Shown here one piece after another: positions 51,545 to 60,627 of a DNA stretch of 64,000 nt (positions within the stretch are counted from its first letter, which is position 1; every line of letters starts with the position of its first letter). The notes beneath the pieces were generated by a model that worked only from the letters and a program-made list of their open reading frames with translations, was not told where the DNA came from and searched no databases. The stretch comes from CANJIV01 sp046330225. GTDB taxonomy: Bacteria > Actinomycetota > Thermoleophilia > Solirubrobacterales > Solirubrobacteraceae. The stretch is taken from the NCBI GenBank assembly GCA_046330225.1, contig JAXLTD010000005.1, forward strand, positions 62,001 to 126,000, given 5' to 3'. A program made the position numbers and the translations under genes.

Positions 51545-53236
51545 CAGCGAATCGCCGCGTTGGTCACGGTCATGCCGGCGTCGAGGCCCTGTCCGGTGAT
51601 CTCGACGAAGCCGCTCGTGTAGCTGCCGGGCGTGACGGCGACGAGCCGGCGCTTCCCGTCTTCGACGACCTCGACAGCGAACTTCCCGCCCGGCTGGGCG
51701 AGCAGGGCGGTCACCGGGATCGCCAGGACACCTGTGGCGCGGCTCTGCTCGAACGTGACCGTGACGGGAGCCTGGTCCAGCGCGGTGGCGGAGGAGAACA
51801 GGCCGATCGTCACGGGGATCGTCGCCGTCGTGCTCGACGAGGACCCGCTGCCCGAGGAGGAGCTGCTCTCCTTCGTGGCGACCCGGGCGACGCCGGTGAT
51901 CCGCCCGCGGACGGTGCGGCCCGCGGGCAGTTCCACGCTCACGCGCGCTCCCAGCCTCGCCAGGGAGGACTTCGTGGTCTCCAGGTCCACGGTGACGACC
52001 TTGCGATCGGACGTCGTGGTCAGAATCGTGTTGGCCGGCTTGGACGCCGCGGCGGACGAGCCGGTGGTTGCGCCACCGCCGCCCGCGGCGCCTGCCGACG
52101 GCGCCGCGCCGGCGCCCGCGCTCGGTGCCCCCTGCTGCCTTCCGCCTCCCTGCGTGGGGTTCTGCTTCGCGCCGCCTCCGGCAGATCCCGAACCCGTGCT
52201 CGGGGCGCCGGTCGTGGTGGTGGGCGTCCCCCCAGATGTCCCCGGCGTGCGGTCCGGCGTTGACGGGGTCGTGGTCGTGGGCGTCCCCGACGGTCCGGAG
52301 TTCCCGTCCGGCGCCGGCGCCGGCGAGGTGGTGGTGGGCGTGGTCGTTGTCTGGGCCGCGTGCGCCTGCGCCCCGCCCACGTAGAGGGCTTCCGACGCCG
52401 GGGCGCCGGACGACCCGTGATATGACGCGGCGACGGTCGTTTCCTGGGCTGCGGCGGGGCCGGTCGACGCCTGGGCCGAACCGCCGCTCGCGCCCGAGCC
52501 GCTGCTCGCGCCGCCGGAGCCGGCGCCCGAGCCGGCGCTCGAGCCGCCAAGCACGACGTTCACCGTGGCGACGCGGCGTGTGTGGGGCTGGAAGACGATG
52601 CGCCCGAGTTCGATTGAGCCGTCCGTGGTCAGCCCATGGGCGCTCTGCCAGCGCTCGACCGCGGTGGTCGTCGCCGGCGTCCACGTGCCATCGACCGTCA
52701 TGGTGTTGCCGGAGTCGTATCCGAGGGCGCGCAGATCCTCCTCGAGCTGGAGGACGTCGGTGCCCGAGGCACTCGTCGCGCTGCTGAGCGTCCGGTAGAC
52801 GGGAGCCCTGCCGTTCATCAGGATCACTGGGGATGCGTCAACCCGGTAGAGGGCGTGGTTCGGACGCACGATGTCCCCCGGCGACGGGACCCAGGTGACC
52901 GTGCCGCTGAGGTGGTTCGTGACGTCTCGGGCGTCGGCGTAGCCGAGCGTCCCGCTCTCGCTGTCGGTTTCGACGAGGTCCTGGCGCCGGATCTGCGTCG
53001 TCGCCACGGAGGTGCTCGGCGAGTTCGTCGCTGCGCTGCCCGCCCCGCCGCCGGAGGTGGCGACGAGGCTCGCGGCGACCGCCGCGACCGCGACGGCAGC
53101 CGTCGCGAAGGCGCCGCGACGGCTGATGCGAGGCCGGCGCCGGTGGTCGGGGCGCCCGCCGGCGCCGTCTACCGCGTCGGTGGCTGTCGGGGGCTCATCG
53201 TGGATCGGCGCTCGCGGGTTGATCGTGGCTCGTCAT
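51544..53236 (-). CDS. HlyD-like adaptor with peptidoglycan-binding domain, N-terminus frameshifted
   Basis: A membrane-anchored adaptor. The best start is ATG 53236, which overlaps the lipoprotein stop (TGATG). From there the frame soon meets a stop; the hydrophobic anchor (R-I-S-R-R-G-A-F-A-T-A-A-V-A-V) and all the rest lie in the neighbouring frame, open from about 53235 down to 51544. One extra base between about 53196 and 53230 (for example in CCC) would explain this. Then come a biotinyl-like barrel, a PG_binding_1 domain (L-E-E-D-L-R-A-L-G-Y), a long Gly/Ser/Thr/Pro low-complexity linker (52060-52560) and a C-terminal HlyD barrel. Without repair only GTG 53007 is available, which would lose the anchor. 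Confidence 0.82.
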
Positions 53237-53781
53237 CACTGGGCTCCGCCGCCCGGGCCGGCACCCCCCGGTCCGCCCTGGGGCAGCTTGCCCTGGCAGG
53301 CCTTCGTCGCGGCCTGGACCTTCGGGTCGCTCCGATCCGGGAAGCCGCCGGCCGGAGGCCCGTTCCCCGAGCCGCCTCCCGGAGGCCCATTCCCCGAGCC
53401 GACGTCCGGGAGCTCGACGCCGTTCTGGCGCATGCAGGCCGCGAACTTCGTGAACGCGTCGCGGAAGCTCTGCCGCTGCGAGGAGCTGATGCTGCCGACC
53501 GCCGCCCGCTGGTACTTCTGGCACGCCTTGAAGGCAGCCTGAAGCTTGGTCTGGTCGACGTTCGCGATCGCCCCGCCGCCGCCTCCCTGACCTGGGTTGT
53601 CTGGCAGGTTGATGCCGTTCTCGCGCATGCACTGGGCGAACTTCACCCGCGCGGCGTCCTGGGAGGACGCGCTCGTCGTGCTGGAGGACGTGGAGGAGGA
53701 TCCGCAGGCGCCGGCGGTCAGGCCGATCAGGAGCGAGACGAGGGCCGGGGCCAGCACCCGGCCAGAGATGGGGGAGAACAT
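53236..53781 (-). CDS. lipoprotein with two CMRxNG motifs
   Basis: A 181-residue exported lipoprotein. The lipobox is T-A-G-A-C at about residues 21-25. The mature part has two related blocks, F-A-Q-C-M-R-E-N-G-I-N-L-P-D and F-A-A-C-M-R-Q-N-G-V-E-L-P-D, each a short helix with one Cys, joined by a K-A-C-Q-K-Y helix, and ends in a Gly/Pro-rich tail. Similar proteins recur next to MacB-like operons in Actinomycetota. It may bind ligand or sense for the divergent two-component system. ATG 53781 is chosen as it starts the signal peptide. Confidence 0.8.
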   Translation of the reverse strand: MFSPISGRVLAPALVSLLIGLTAGACGSSSTSSSTTSASSQDAARVKFAQCMRENGINLPDNPGQGGGGGAIANVDQTKLQAAFKACQKYQRAAVGSISSSQRQSFRDAFTKFAACMRQNGVELPDVGSGNGPPGGGSGNGPPAGGFPDRSDPKVQAATKACQGKLPQGGPGGAGPGGGAQ

Positions 53782-53938
53782 GCCGGGCAGTGTGGGAGCG
53801 CCAGGTAAGAGGGGCGTCAGGGCAGATGAAGAGTTGTCGAAGAAGCCGCCCGGCGAGGTTCCTGCCGAGCCCTTCACCACGGGAGCCTGCGTCCCACGCT
53901 CGCAACGGACAGCCTCGCGGCCTGCGAGCATCGACGTC

Positions 53939-54616
53939 GTGAGGATCCTCGTGGTCGACGATGAGCCGGCCGTGCGCAACGCGCTGGACCGTGCGCTTCA
54001 GCTCGATCGCTACGAGGTGCAGCTCGCGAGCGACGGTGCCGAGGCGCTCGCCCGGCACGCCAAAGAGCCGGCCGATGCGATCCTGCTCGACGTCGCGATG
54101 CCGGGCATCGACGGCCTCGAGGTCTGCCGGCGCCTGCGCGAGGCGGGCGATCGTACGCCGGTCCTGATGCTCACCGCGCGCGAGACCGTGGACGACCGCG
54201 TCGCCGGACTCGACGCAGGGGCCGACGACTACCTCGTCAAGCCGTTCGCGCTGCGCGAGCTGCAGGCGCGGCTGCGCGCTCTCCTGCGCCGGACCGACGG
54301 CCTGCCCGATGGCGCGAACTCGCTGACGTTCGGCGATCTGACCCTCGACCCCGCAACGCGCGCGGTCCGCCGCGGCGATCGCCGCATCGAGCTGACCCGC
54401 ACCGAGTTCGAGCTGCTGAGCCTCTTCCTCGAGCATCCGCGCCAGGTCCTCACGCGCGCGCAGATCTTCGAGCAGGTATGGGGGTACGACTTCGGCGCGA
54501 CGTCGAACGCGCTCGGCGTCTACATCGGATACCTGCGTCGCAAGACCGAGGAGTGCGGCGAGCCGCGCCTGCTGCACACGGTCCGCGGCGTCGGCTACGT
54601 ACTGCGGGAGCCATAG
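53939..54616 (+). CDS. OmpR/PhoB-family response regulator
   Basis: A 225-residue regulator. Receiver domain: D-D-E (residues 8-10), phosphoacceptor Asp51 in L-L-D-V-A-M-P-G, T (M-L-T-A-R-E) and K (L-V-K-P-F). The C-terminal winged helix ends H-T-V-R-G-V-G-Y-V-L-R. The start is GTG 53939; no ATG is in frame nearby. The histidine kinase starts right after its stop. It probably controls the divergent lipoprotein-adaptor-ABC operon across 157 bp. Confidence 0.94.
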   Translation: MRILVVDDEPAVRNALDRALQLDRYEVQLASDGAEALARHAKEPADAILLDVAMPGIDGLEVCRRLREAGDRTPVLMLTARETVDDRVAGLDAGADDYLVKPFALRELQARLRALLRRTDGLPDGANSLTFGDLTLDPATRAVRRGDRRIELTRTEFELLSLFLEHPRQVLTRAQIFEQVWGYDFGATSNALGVYIGYLRRKTEECGEPRLLHTVRGVGYVLREP

Positions 54617-56011
54617 GTGCCGCTGCGGCGGCGGATCGGACTGCTGACGGCGCTGGCCGTCGGGATCACCGTCCTGGCGGCGAGCCTCGTCACCTACGCG
54701 GTCGTCCGCGCGGAGCTGCGCCACCAGGTTGACGAGGCGCTGACCGCTCAGGCCGCGCTCGCGCGGCGCGCGGCGCGCCAGGACCCGTCGTTCCCAAGCG
54801 TGCCCGCCGGCACGCCGGGCGGAACGCGCGTGCCGTTGCCGCCGGCCTCGTTCGGCGCGCCGACTGCGATTCAGATCCTCGGTCCGGCGAGAAAGGTTGC
54901 CCGCCTGCCGAGCTCGCAGGTGACGATTGCCGTAACCGCGCGGGATCGCGCCGTCCAGACCGGGGCGGCGCCGTTCTTCAGCGATCGCGACGCCGGCAGC
55001 ACCCGCCTGCGGGTCTACACGTTCAGCCCGCGCCGGGGCGTGGCCGTTCAGCTCGCGCGCTCGGTCAACGGCGTGAACAACGTCCTCGCGCGGCTGCGGC
55101 TGGTGCTGGGCGCGGCCCTCCTGCTCGCCGTCCTCGCGGGCGGGCTGCTCGGGCGCCTCTTCGCCAACCGCGCCCTGCGCCCCGTGGCCGAGCTGACCGA
55201 CGCCGTGGAGCACGTCGAGCTCACCGGGGATCTCTCCCCACGGATCACGGTCGACGCGCGCGGCGAGCGCGACGAGGTCGCGCGGCTCGGGGGCCGCTTC
55301 AACGCGATGCTCGGCCGCCTGCAGACCTCACGAGCCGAGCTCGAGGCCGCCGCCGAATCGCAGCGCCAGCTCATCACCGACGCCTCGCATGAGCTGCGCA
55401 CGCCGGTCACGAGCCTGCGCACGAACAGCGAGGTGCTCCGCGCCCAGCCGGAGCTCCCCGCCGATCAGCGGAGCGAGATCCTCGACGATGTCGTCGCCCA
55501 GGCCGACGAGCTCGGGTTGCTCGTCGCTGACCTCATCGAGCTCGCGCGCGAGGGCGAGGCGCCAAGCGCCGCCGATCTCGAGGAGGTCCGCCTCGACGAG
55601 CTCGCAGCCGAGGCGGTCACCCGTGCGCGCCGGCACGCCTCCGGCGTGGTGTTCGACCTGCAGACCGAGCCGGCCGTGGTCGAGGCGGACCGCGAGCGCC
55701 TGTGCCGCGCGGTCAACAACCTGCTCGAGAACGCGGTGAAGCACGGGCCGCCCAGCGGGCCGGTCGACGTGCGCGTCACCAAGGACGGCACTGTCACGGT
55801 CCGTGACCACGGGCCCGGCGTGGCGGACAGGGACCGCGAGCACGTCTTCGATCGCTTCTGGCGCGCAACCGAAGCGCGCGGGCGTCCCGGATCGGGGCTG
55901 GGCCTCGCGATCGTTGCGCAGGTCGCCGTCAGCCACGGCGGGACGGTCGCCGTCGAGGAGGCGCCCGGCGGTGGTGCCCTGTTCCGGCTGAAGCTTCCGG
56001 TCGCGGCCTGA
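54617..56011 (+). CDS. sensor histidine kinase (MprB-like)
   Basis: A 464-residue HK: helix 1 (residues about 8-28), extracytoplasmic sensor (about 29-155), helix 2 (about 158-178), HAMP, dimerisation domain with A-S-H-E-L-R-T-P (His258), and catalytic N-N-L-L-E-N-A-V-K-H, D-H-G-P-G-V and G-S-G-L-G-L-A-I-V. GTG 54617 follows the regulator stop directly. Likely senses envelope stress or a drug exported by the neighbouring ABC system. Confidence 0.94.
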   Translation: MPLRRRIGLLTALAVGITVLAASLVTYAVVRAELRHQVDEALTAQAALARRAARQDPSFPSVPAGTPGGTRVPLPPASFGAPTAIQILGPARKVARLPSSQVTIAVTARDRAVQTGAAPFFSDRDAGSTRLRVYTFSPRRGVAVQLARSVNGVNNVLARLRLVLGAALLLAVLAGGLLGRLFANRALRPVAELTDAVEHVELTGDLSPRITVDARGERDEVARLGGRFNAMLGRLQTSRAELEAAAESQRQLITDASHELRTPVTSLRTNSEVLRAQPELPADQRSEILDDVVAQADELGLLVADLIELAREGEAPSAADLEEVRLDELAAEAVTRARRHASGVVFDLQTEPAVVEADRERLCRAVNNLLENAVKHGPPSGPVDVRVTKDGTVTVRDHGPGVADRDREHVFDRFWRATEARGRPGSGLGLAIVAQVAVSHGGTVAVEEAPGGGALFRLKLPVAA

Positions 56012-56156
56012 GCCTGGATCCACCGTTTGAGCGGCGTGTCCCGCTTGATCGCGACGCGACCGTGCTGCCGGCGAGCGCGACGGCGAAGCCTGGCCGTTCG
56101 GAACGAAACCTCGGCTACACTCGCGGCGAGCGCCGCCGAACGAATGGAGCCTTGAT

Positions 56157-56555
56157 ATGCCGTTTCTCCGTGCGGGTGCCCGCAGCGCCGCCGTCGCGCT
56201 GGTGGTTGCAGCAGCAGTGGCCGGGAGCGTCCCCGCCCAGGCGGCGCCCTCCGCGTCGCCAGGCGCCGCGTCGTGCAAGGCGCTCAGCTCGAAGGGCCTC
56301 AAGGCCGTGCTGCGCAGGGTGATGGACCGCAACACGACGCAGCGCACGCCGCTGCCCTCGAAGGTGCGGTTCGGCCGGTGCGGCTCGCGCTACTACGCCG
56401 CCGCCTGGTTCAACTTCCCGGGCACCGGCTTCACCGACCAGCCGGAGAAGTTCACGCGCCAGCGCGGCAGGCCCTGGCGGCTGATCGGAGACACCGGCGG
56501 CCCGATCCTCGACGGCATCCCGCGCGCCCTGCGCAACGCGTGGGGGCTTCGCTGA
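56157..56555 (+). CDS. small secreted protein, 132 residues
   Basis: A signal peptide (residues about 1-30, ending A-Q-A-A-P) precedes a 100-residue domain with two Cys (A-S-C-K-A-L and F-G-R-C-G-S), W-F-N-F-P-G-T-G-F and W-R-L-I-G-D-T-G-G. No family recognised. The pattern is like many small extracellular proteins of this group. TACACT lies upstream near 56115 and a TGGAG motif before the ATG. Confidence 0.7.
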   Translation: MPFLRAGARSAAVALVVAAAVAGSVPAQAAPSASPGAASCKALSSKGLKAVLRRVMDRNTTQRTPLPSKVRFGRCGSRYYAAAWFNFPGTGFTDQPEKFTRQRGRPWRLIGDTGGPILDGIPRALRNAWGLR

Positions 56556-56580
56556 GGCGTCCCCCCCAAGGCGCTCCGCG

Positions 56581-56606
56581 CCCGTCCTGCGTCTTCGCAG
56601 GCGGGG
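56581..56606 (+). terminator. hairpin after the 132-residue gene
   Basis: CCTGCG-TCTT-CGCAGG (56586-56601) with an outer CCC/GGG extension after a two-base internal loop, 30 bp after the stop. The rest of the gap to 56842 shows nothing else I can name. Confidence 0.5.
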
Positions 56607-56842
56607 GTGACAGGTCCGCGAGGAGGAGCACTTGTGCTGATCTGAAGCCGGGCCGTCGCGGCTGGCGGGCCCTCGGCTTTGCCTGCCGCGCGGCGGCGCG
56701 AACATGGAGTACCGTCGGACCCGAGGAGCGTGGCGCGTGACGCGCCGGAAAGGGCTTGGTGGTGCGCAGTGGGGTCGGTGAGTCCCGAGTCAGGTCGGTC
56801 CGCGGCACCGCTGCAGATGGGCCGCGAGGGATCGTGCGCCTC

Positions 56843-58771
56843 ATGAGCGCGCGCGCCAGGGCTGTCGTTGCCGCGGCGATCCTCACGCCGTCCCTGCTCG
56901 TGGTGGTCGCCGGGGCGGCCCCCGCGACCGTCGCGTCCTCGCGCGCCGCCGCTGCCCAGGCTGGGCTGGCGGCTCCCCCGGGCAAGAACGCCCCCCTGCC
57001 ATCGCGGTGCCGGCCGGGGCGCGCCCGCCTGTGCGCCGCCGGCGACATCGCGCCGAGCCGCTCTGCCAGCGCCTTCCTCGCGGCCACCGCACGGCGCGGC
57101 CTGGGGATCCGTTCCGGGGCTGCCCTCATCGGCCGCCGGGCCGCCCGCGGGGCCGACGCGCGTCTGCGCGCCGCGCTCGGCGCCCCGCTTGCCGCTGCCC
57201 GCCGCACCGCGCAGGCGGGCCCGCCAGCGATCGCCGATCGCGTGGACGAACGGACGTCGATCAGCCGCCGCAGCGCCGCGGAGCGGCGATGGTTCCGCTG
57301 GCAGGCGCAGATCGATCGCTGCCCCGACCCCGGGGCTGAGAACAACAACTACGGGCGGGCGAAGCTCGTCGGGCACGCGGTCTGGACGGTCACCAACGAC
57401 GAGCCGCGGCGCGGCGGCGCCGTGGTCCGCACGATCGTCCGCCTGGACATGCGCGTGGCCACCTCGGCGGCCTCGGACTGGCGCGCGAACCTGGCGTTCG
57501 TCGGGAACCCCGGCGAGCGCGACGACATCCTGATGAGCCGGCAGGTGCTGGTGATCCGGAAGGGCACGAGCCGCCGCGCAGCGCCGACTGCGTCGGTCGG
57601 GCTGAGCGCCGATCTGCTCGCGCCCGGGCTGAGCGTGCAGCTCAAGTCGGAGACCTTCGACGCGTTCGTCGCGCGTCTGGAGGCCCAGGAGCGGGGCGAG
57701 CCTGCACCGGACGCCGGCGACGGCCCCATCGTCGGGCAGGCGTGGAAGGACCTCGCCAAGAGCTTCGCCCAGATGGTCGCCTCCCGCTCGAACCAGCTCG
57801 CCAAGGCCGCCGAGGCCAACTGGCGCACGCCGAACCGCTGCCTTGGCTTCAGTCTCGAGGGTCCGGCATCGATCCGTCGCGGCCAGCGCGTGGAGCTCAC
57901 CGGTCGCCCGGTGCCGGGCGAGCGCGGGGGGAGCGTGAGCCGGCTCCTGGGCCAGGCGTTTGGCTCGAGCTCGTGGACGGCGGCCAGCGCGCCCCGCGGC
58001 GGAGTGCTCGAGTCGCTGCTTTCGGGACTCCCGCTGCCGGAGAGCCGTCCGTGGATTGGGTTCACCGCGCCGGGGGCGAGCTGGCCGAAGAGCGCCCCCC
58101 TCACAGTGGAGATGACGTTCGCCTCGAAGGCTGGGATCGCGGCGACCACGAAGACGTTCGAGGAGGTCGTGGCCTTCCCGCAGCGTTTCGAGGGCACGTG
58201 GACCCGGGTGCTCACCGCCCCGAACGGGTATCGGCAGACGACGACCGGCACGGCGGCCTACGTCCGCAACCCGATCATCCCGGTCGACGCCGAGAGCCTG
58301 ATCCCGATCGCCTACGACCTGGAGTCCGGCAGCGTCACGTGGACCGCCTCGGGCTCCTTCGTGGACATCCAGGGCTGCACGCAGACATTCGGTGGCACGG
58401 GGACCGCGCCGGTGTCTGAGCAGAGCGCGATCTCGCGCACGCGGCTGTGGCTCTACGACGCGGCGGGCAAGCCCGGAGCGCCGGTGCCCGAGCCGCGCCC
58501 CTTCTACTACGCGATCGATGCCGACAACGAGGGCCTGGCGCTTCCGAGATACGAGATCACCCGCAGCGGGCCACTCGGATGCGCGGGCACCTCGAGTGAA
58601 TACATCGTGACGCCGTTCCTGCGCGTGGGGGTGGAGGACATGCAGGCCGCCCTGCCGCAGGACACGGTCGAGAAGACCGCCGACATTACGCTCCTGCAGG
58701 GCCACCGGGTCGCGACCGACGAGTTCGGCAACACGACCGACGACACCTGGACCTTCCACAGCACGGGCTGA
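56843..58771 (+). CDS. secreted protein of unknown function, 642 residues
   Basis: A signal peptide (A-R-A-V-V-A-A-A-I-L-T-P-S-L-L) is followed by a basic region and then a large domain with C-P-D-P-G-A-E-N-N-N-Y, W-T-V-T-N-D-E-P, F-E-G-T-W-T-R-V-L and G-C-T-Q-T-F-G-G. The last part resembles beta-sandwich repeats. No family recognised. ATG 56843 gives the signal peptide; a longer in-frame start at 56756 would add an arginine-rich stretch and is less likely. Also GTG 56834 is possible. Confidence 0.7.
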   Translation: MSARARAVVAAAILTPSLLVVVAGAAPATVASSRAAAAQAGLAAPPGKNAPLPSRCRPGRARLCAAGDIAPSRSASAFLAATARRGLGIRSGAALIGRRAARGADARLRAALGAPLAAARRTAQAGPPAIADRVDERTSISRRSAAERRWFRWQAQIDRCPDPGAENNNYGRAKLVGHAVWTVTNDEPRRGGAVVRTIVRLDMRVATSAASDWRANLAFVGNPGERDDILMSRQVLVIRKGTSRRAAPTASVGLSADLLAPGLSVQLKSETFDAFVARLEAQERGEPAPDAGDGPIVGQAWKDLAKSFAQMVASRSNQLAKAAEANWRTPNRCLGFSLEGPASIRRGQRVELTGRPVPGERGGSVSRLLGQAFGSSSWTAASAPRGGVLESLLSGLPLPESRPWIGFTAPGASWPKSAPLTVEMTFASKAGIAATTKTFEEVVAFPQRFEGTWTRVLTAPNGYRQTTTGTAAYVRNPIIPVDAESLIPIAYDLESGSVTWTASGSFVDIQGCTQTFGGTGTAPVSEQSAISRTRLWLYDAAGKPGAPVPEPRPFYYAIDADNEGLALPRYEITRSGPLGCAGTSSEYIVTPFLRVGVEDMQAALPQDTVEKTADITLLQGHRVATDEFGNTTDDTWTFHSTG

Positions 58772-58950
58772 GGTGGCGCTCACCCCGCCCGAAGAGCTGG
58801 ACCCCTGAGCCTCGTGCCCGCGTCCGGGAGCCCGACGCTCTCCCCGGCACCTGCGCACATCCGCGCATCCGGCCCCGCCCAACCCGCGCAGGCCCACCCC
58901 GCCGCTGGTACGGTCGCCCTCGCCCGCCCGAACGAAAGGACTCGCTCGCC

Positions 58951-59676
58951 ATGCGCACCGTTCGCCTGCGCCCGCACGGACTCGCCGCCATCGCGCTGAC
59001 CGCCGCCGCGGCGGTGGCCGCGGTGGCCACCGGCCCCGCCGAGGCCCGCAGCAAGCCCTACTGCTCGTCCGGGTTCCTCACCGCCTACCGTGGATACAAG
59101 CCCAGGCTCGTGGCGAGCAACGGCGGAATCAAGTTCTTCCGGGCCGGGTCGCGGGGCGACGACGACTTCTGGGCGTGCAGCGATCGCACGAAGACCTCAG
59201 CCGCGGGCCAGGCGAGCGACGTCGGGGCGACGCGCGCCACGCTCCAGCGGCTCGTCGGCCAGGGCGGGCGGTGCGCGATCGCCGTGCTCAAGCTCAGCGG
59301 CAGCCCGACCTATCAGGGCGGCCCGATCTCGAAGACGATCGTGGCGGAGTACCGCCTCTACACCGCCAACGGCCTGGGGTACTCGATCAGCGCCACGCCG
59401 GGCACCGCCGCCCTCAACGTGGTGCGCGCCTCGATCGCGAGCAACTGCTACGCGGTGTGGGCCGAGGAGCAGCCGGCGCAGAAGAGCTACACGCTGAACT
59501 ACGCCAACATCGGCAACCGCAAGGTCTTCGAGGATCCCAACCGGACCGCGGGCACCATCTCAGTCACCGCCCGGGGCGACCTCTTCCGCTGGAAGGTCAC
59601 GGCGAAGGGCGGGGGCGCGACGCTGCGCTACACCGACGGCGGCGTGGCGAAGACGGCGGCCCTGCCGGCGGACTGA
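58951..59676 (+). CDS. secreted protein of unknown function, 241 residues
   Basis: A signal peptide ends near E-A-R-S. The mature protein has four Cys (Y-C-S-S-G, W-A-C-S-D, G-R-C-A-I, S-N-C-Y-A) and repeated Y-strand motifs such as V-A-E-Y-R-L-Y and L-N-Y-A-N-I-G. It is probably a disulfide-bonded beta protein outside the cell. No family recognised. An AAAGGA site precedes the ATG. Confidence 0.72.
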   Translation: MRTVRLRPHGLAAIALTAAAAVAAVATGPAEARSKPYCSSGFLTAYRGYKPRLVASNGGIKFFRAGSRGDDDFWACSDRTKTSAAGQASDVGATRATLQRLVGQGGRCAIAVLKLSGSPTYQGGPISKTIVAEYRLYTANGLGYSISATPGTAALNVVRASIASNCYAVWAEEQPAQKSYTLNYANIGNRKVFEDPNRTAGTISVTARGDLFRWKVTAKGGGATLRYTDGGVAKTAALPAD

Positions 59677-59698
59677 GCGGGGCCGCGGGCGGCCCCGC
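59677..59698. terminator. bidirectional terminator
   Basis: GCGGGGCCGC-GG-GCGGCCCCGC: 10-bp perfect stem directly after the TGA of the plus-strand gene and one base before the stop of the convergent SDR gene. Confidence 0.75.
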
Positions 59699-59699
59699 G

Positions 59700-60446
59700 C
59701 TAGATCACGAGCCCGCCGTTGGGCGCCACCACCTGGCCGACGAAGTACGTCGCGTCGGGCCCGGCGAGGAACTCGATCGCGGCGGCGATCTCGTCCGGGT
59801 CGCCCCAGCGGCCGAGCGGGACGGCGGTCAGCCACTCGGGCGTGTTCTCGGGGCTGTTGATCATCATGTCGGTCTCGGCTCCGCCGGGCGAGACGCAGTT
59901 CACGAGCACGCCCCGGGGCGCGAGCTCCTTGGCCAGGCACTTGGTGAGCGAGATCACGGCGCCCTTGGACGCGCCGTAGGCGGCGTAGTCGGGCAGGCCG
60001 GCCTGCCCGATGTCGGAGGCGATCGTGATGACGCGGCCGCTGCCGCGCCGCAGCATGCCCGGGAGCGCCGCCCGGATGCACGCCCACGTCGCCGTGAGGT
60101 TGACCGCGAGCACGTCGTCCCACATCTCCCAGGGCACGTCGTCACTGCTGGCCCACCGGAGGATCCCGGCGGCGGTGACGACCACGTCGACCCGGCCGAA
60201 CTCGGCCTCGGCGCGCTCGACGAGGGCCTGGGCCTGGTCGCGGTCGCGCAGGTCGGCCTCGTGGAAGAACCCGGCTCCGCCCGCGGCGTGGGCGTCGGCG
60301 AGCGCCTGCTCCAGGGCGTCGGAGCTCCGGACGTCGCAGAGGGCCAGCGAGGCGCCGGACCGGGCGAACCGCCGCGCCGCCGCCGACCCGATCCCTCCGG
60401 CAGCCCCGGTGAGGACGACGACCGGTCTGTTCGCTGGAGCGGTCAC
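59700..60446 (-). CDS. short-chain dehydrogenase/reductase
   Basis: A 248-residue classical SDR: T-G-A-A-G-G-I-G cofactor loop near residue 13, N-A-G equivalent T-A-A-G, catalytic Ser in I-A-S-D-I-G and Y-G-A-S-K (Tyr/Lys). C-terminal P-N-G-G-L-V-I matches the G-x-x-x-x-V-D-G-G end of this class. Likely an NAD(P)H oxidoreductase of a ketone or alcohol. GTG start at 60446 places the cofactor loop at the usual position. Confidence 0.9.
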   Translation of the reverse strand: MTAPANRPVVVLTGAAGGIGSAAARRFARSGASLALCDVRSSDALEQALADAHAAGGAGFFHEADLRDRDQAQALVERAEAEFGRVDVVVTAAGILRWASSDDVPWEMWDDVLAVNLTATWACIRAALPGMLRRGSGRVITIASDIGQAGLPDYAAYGASKGAVISLTKCLAKELAPRGVLVNCVSPGGAETDMMINSPENTPEWLTAVPLGRWGDPDEIAAAIEFLAGPDATYFVGQVVAPNGGLVI

Positions 60447-60627
60447 GGCGCGCCCGTCGCGGGGGCTTCGGGTCCCTGGGCTCGGGGCACAGCGCGGACT
60501 ACAGCACGTCGCCGCGCAGGACGACGCCCGTGCCGGCCGAAAGGACGGCACGCCGCGGGCGCCGCGGGCGCGACGGTGACGTGCGCTACGGTCGGGCGGC
60601 GGCCGCCGCCCGGGCCGCCCGCTCGCC

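Noticed and set aside
52060..52560. Repeat-rich DNA in the adaptor gene as a mobile element or satellite
   Set aside because: It encodes a Gly/Ser/Thr/Pro linker in one clean frame; low complexity explains it.
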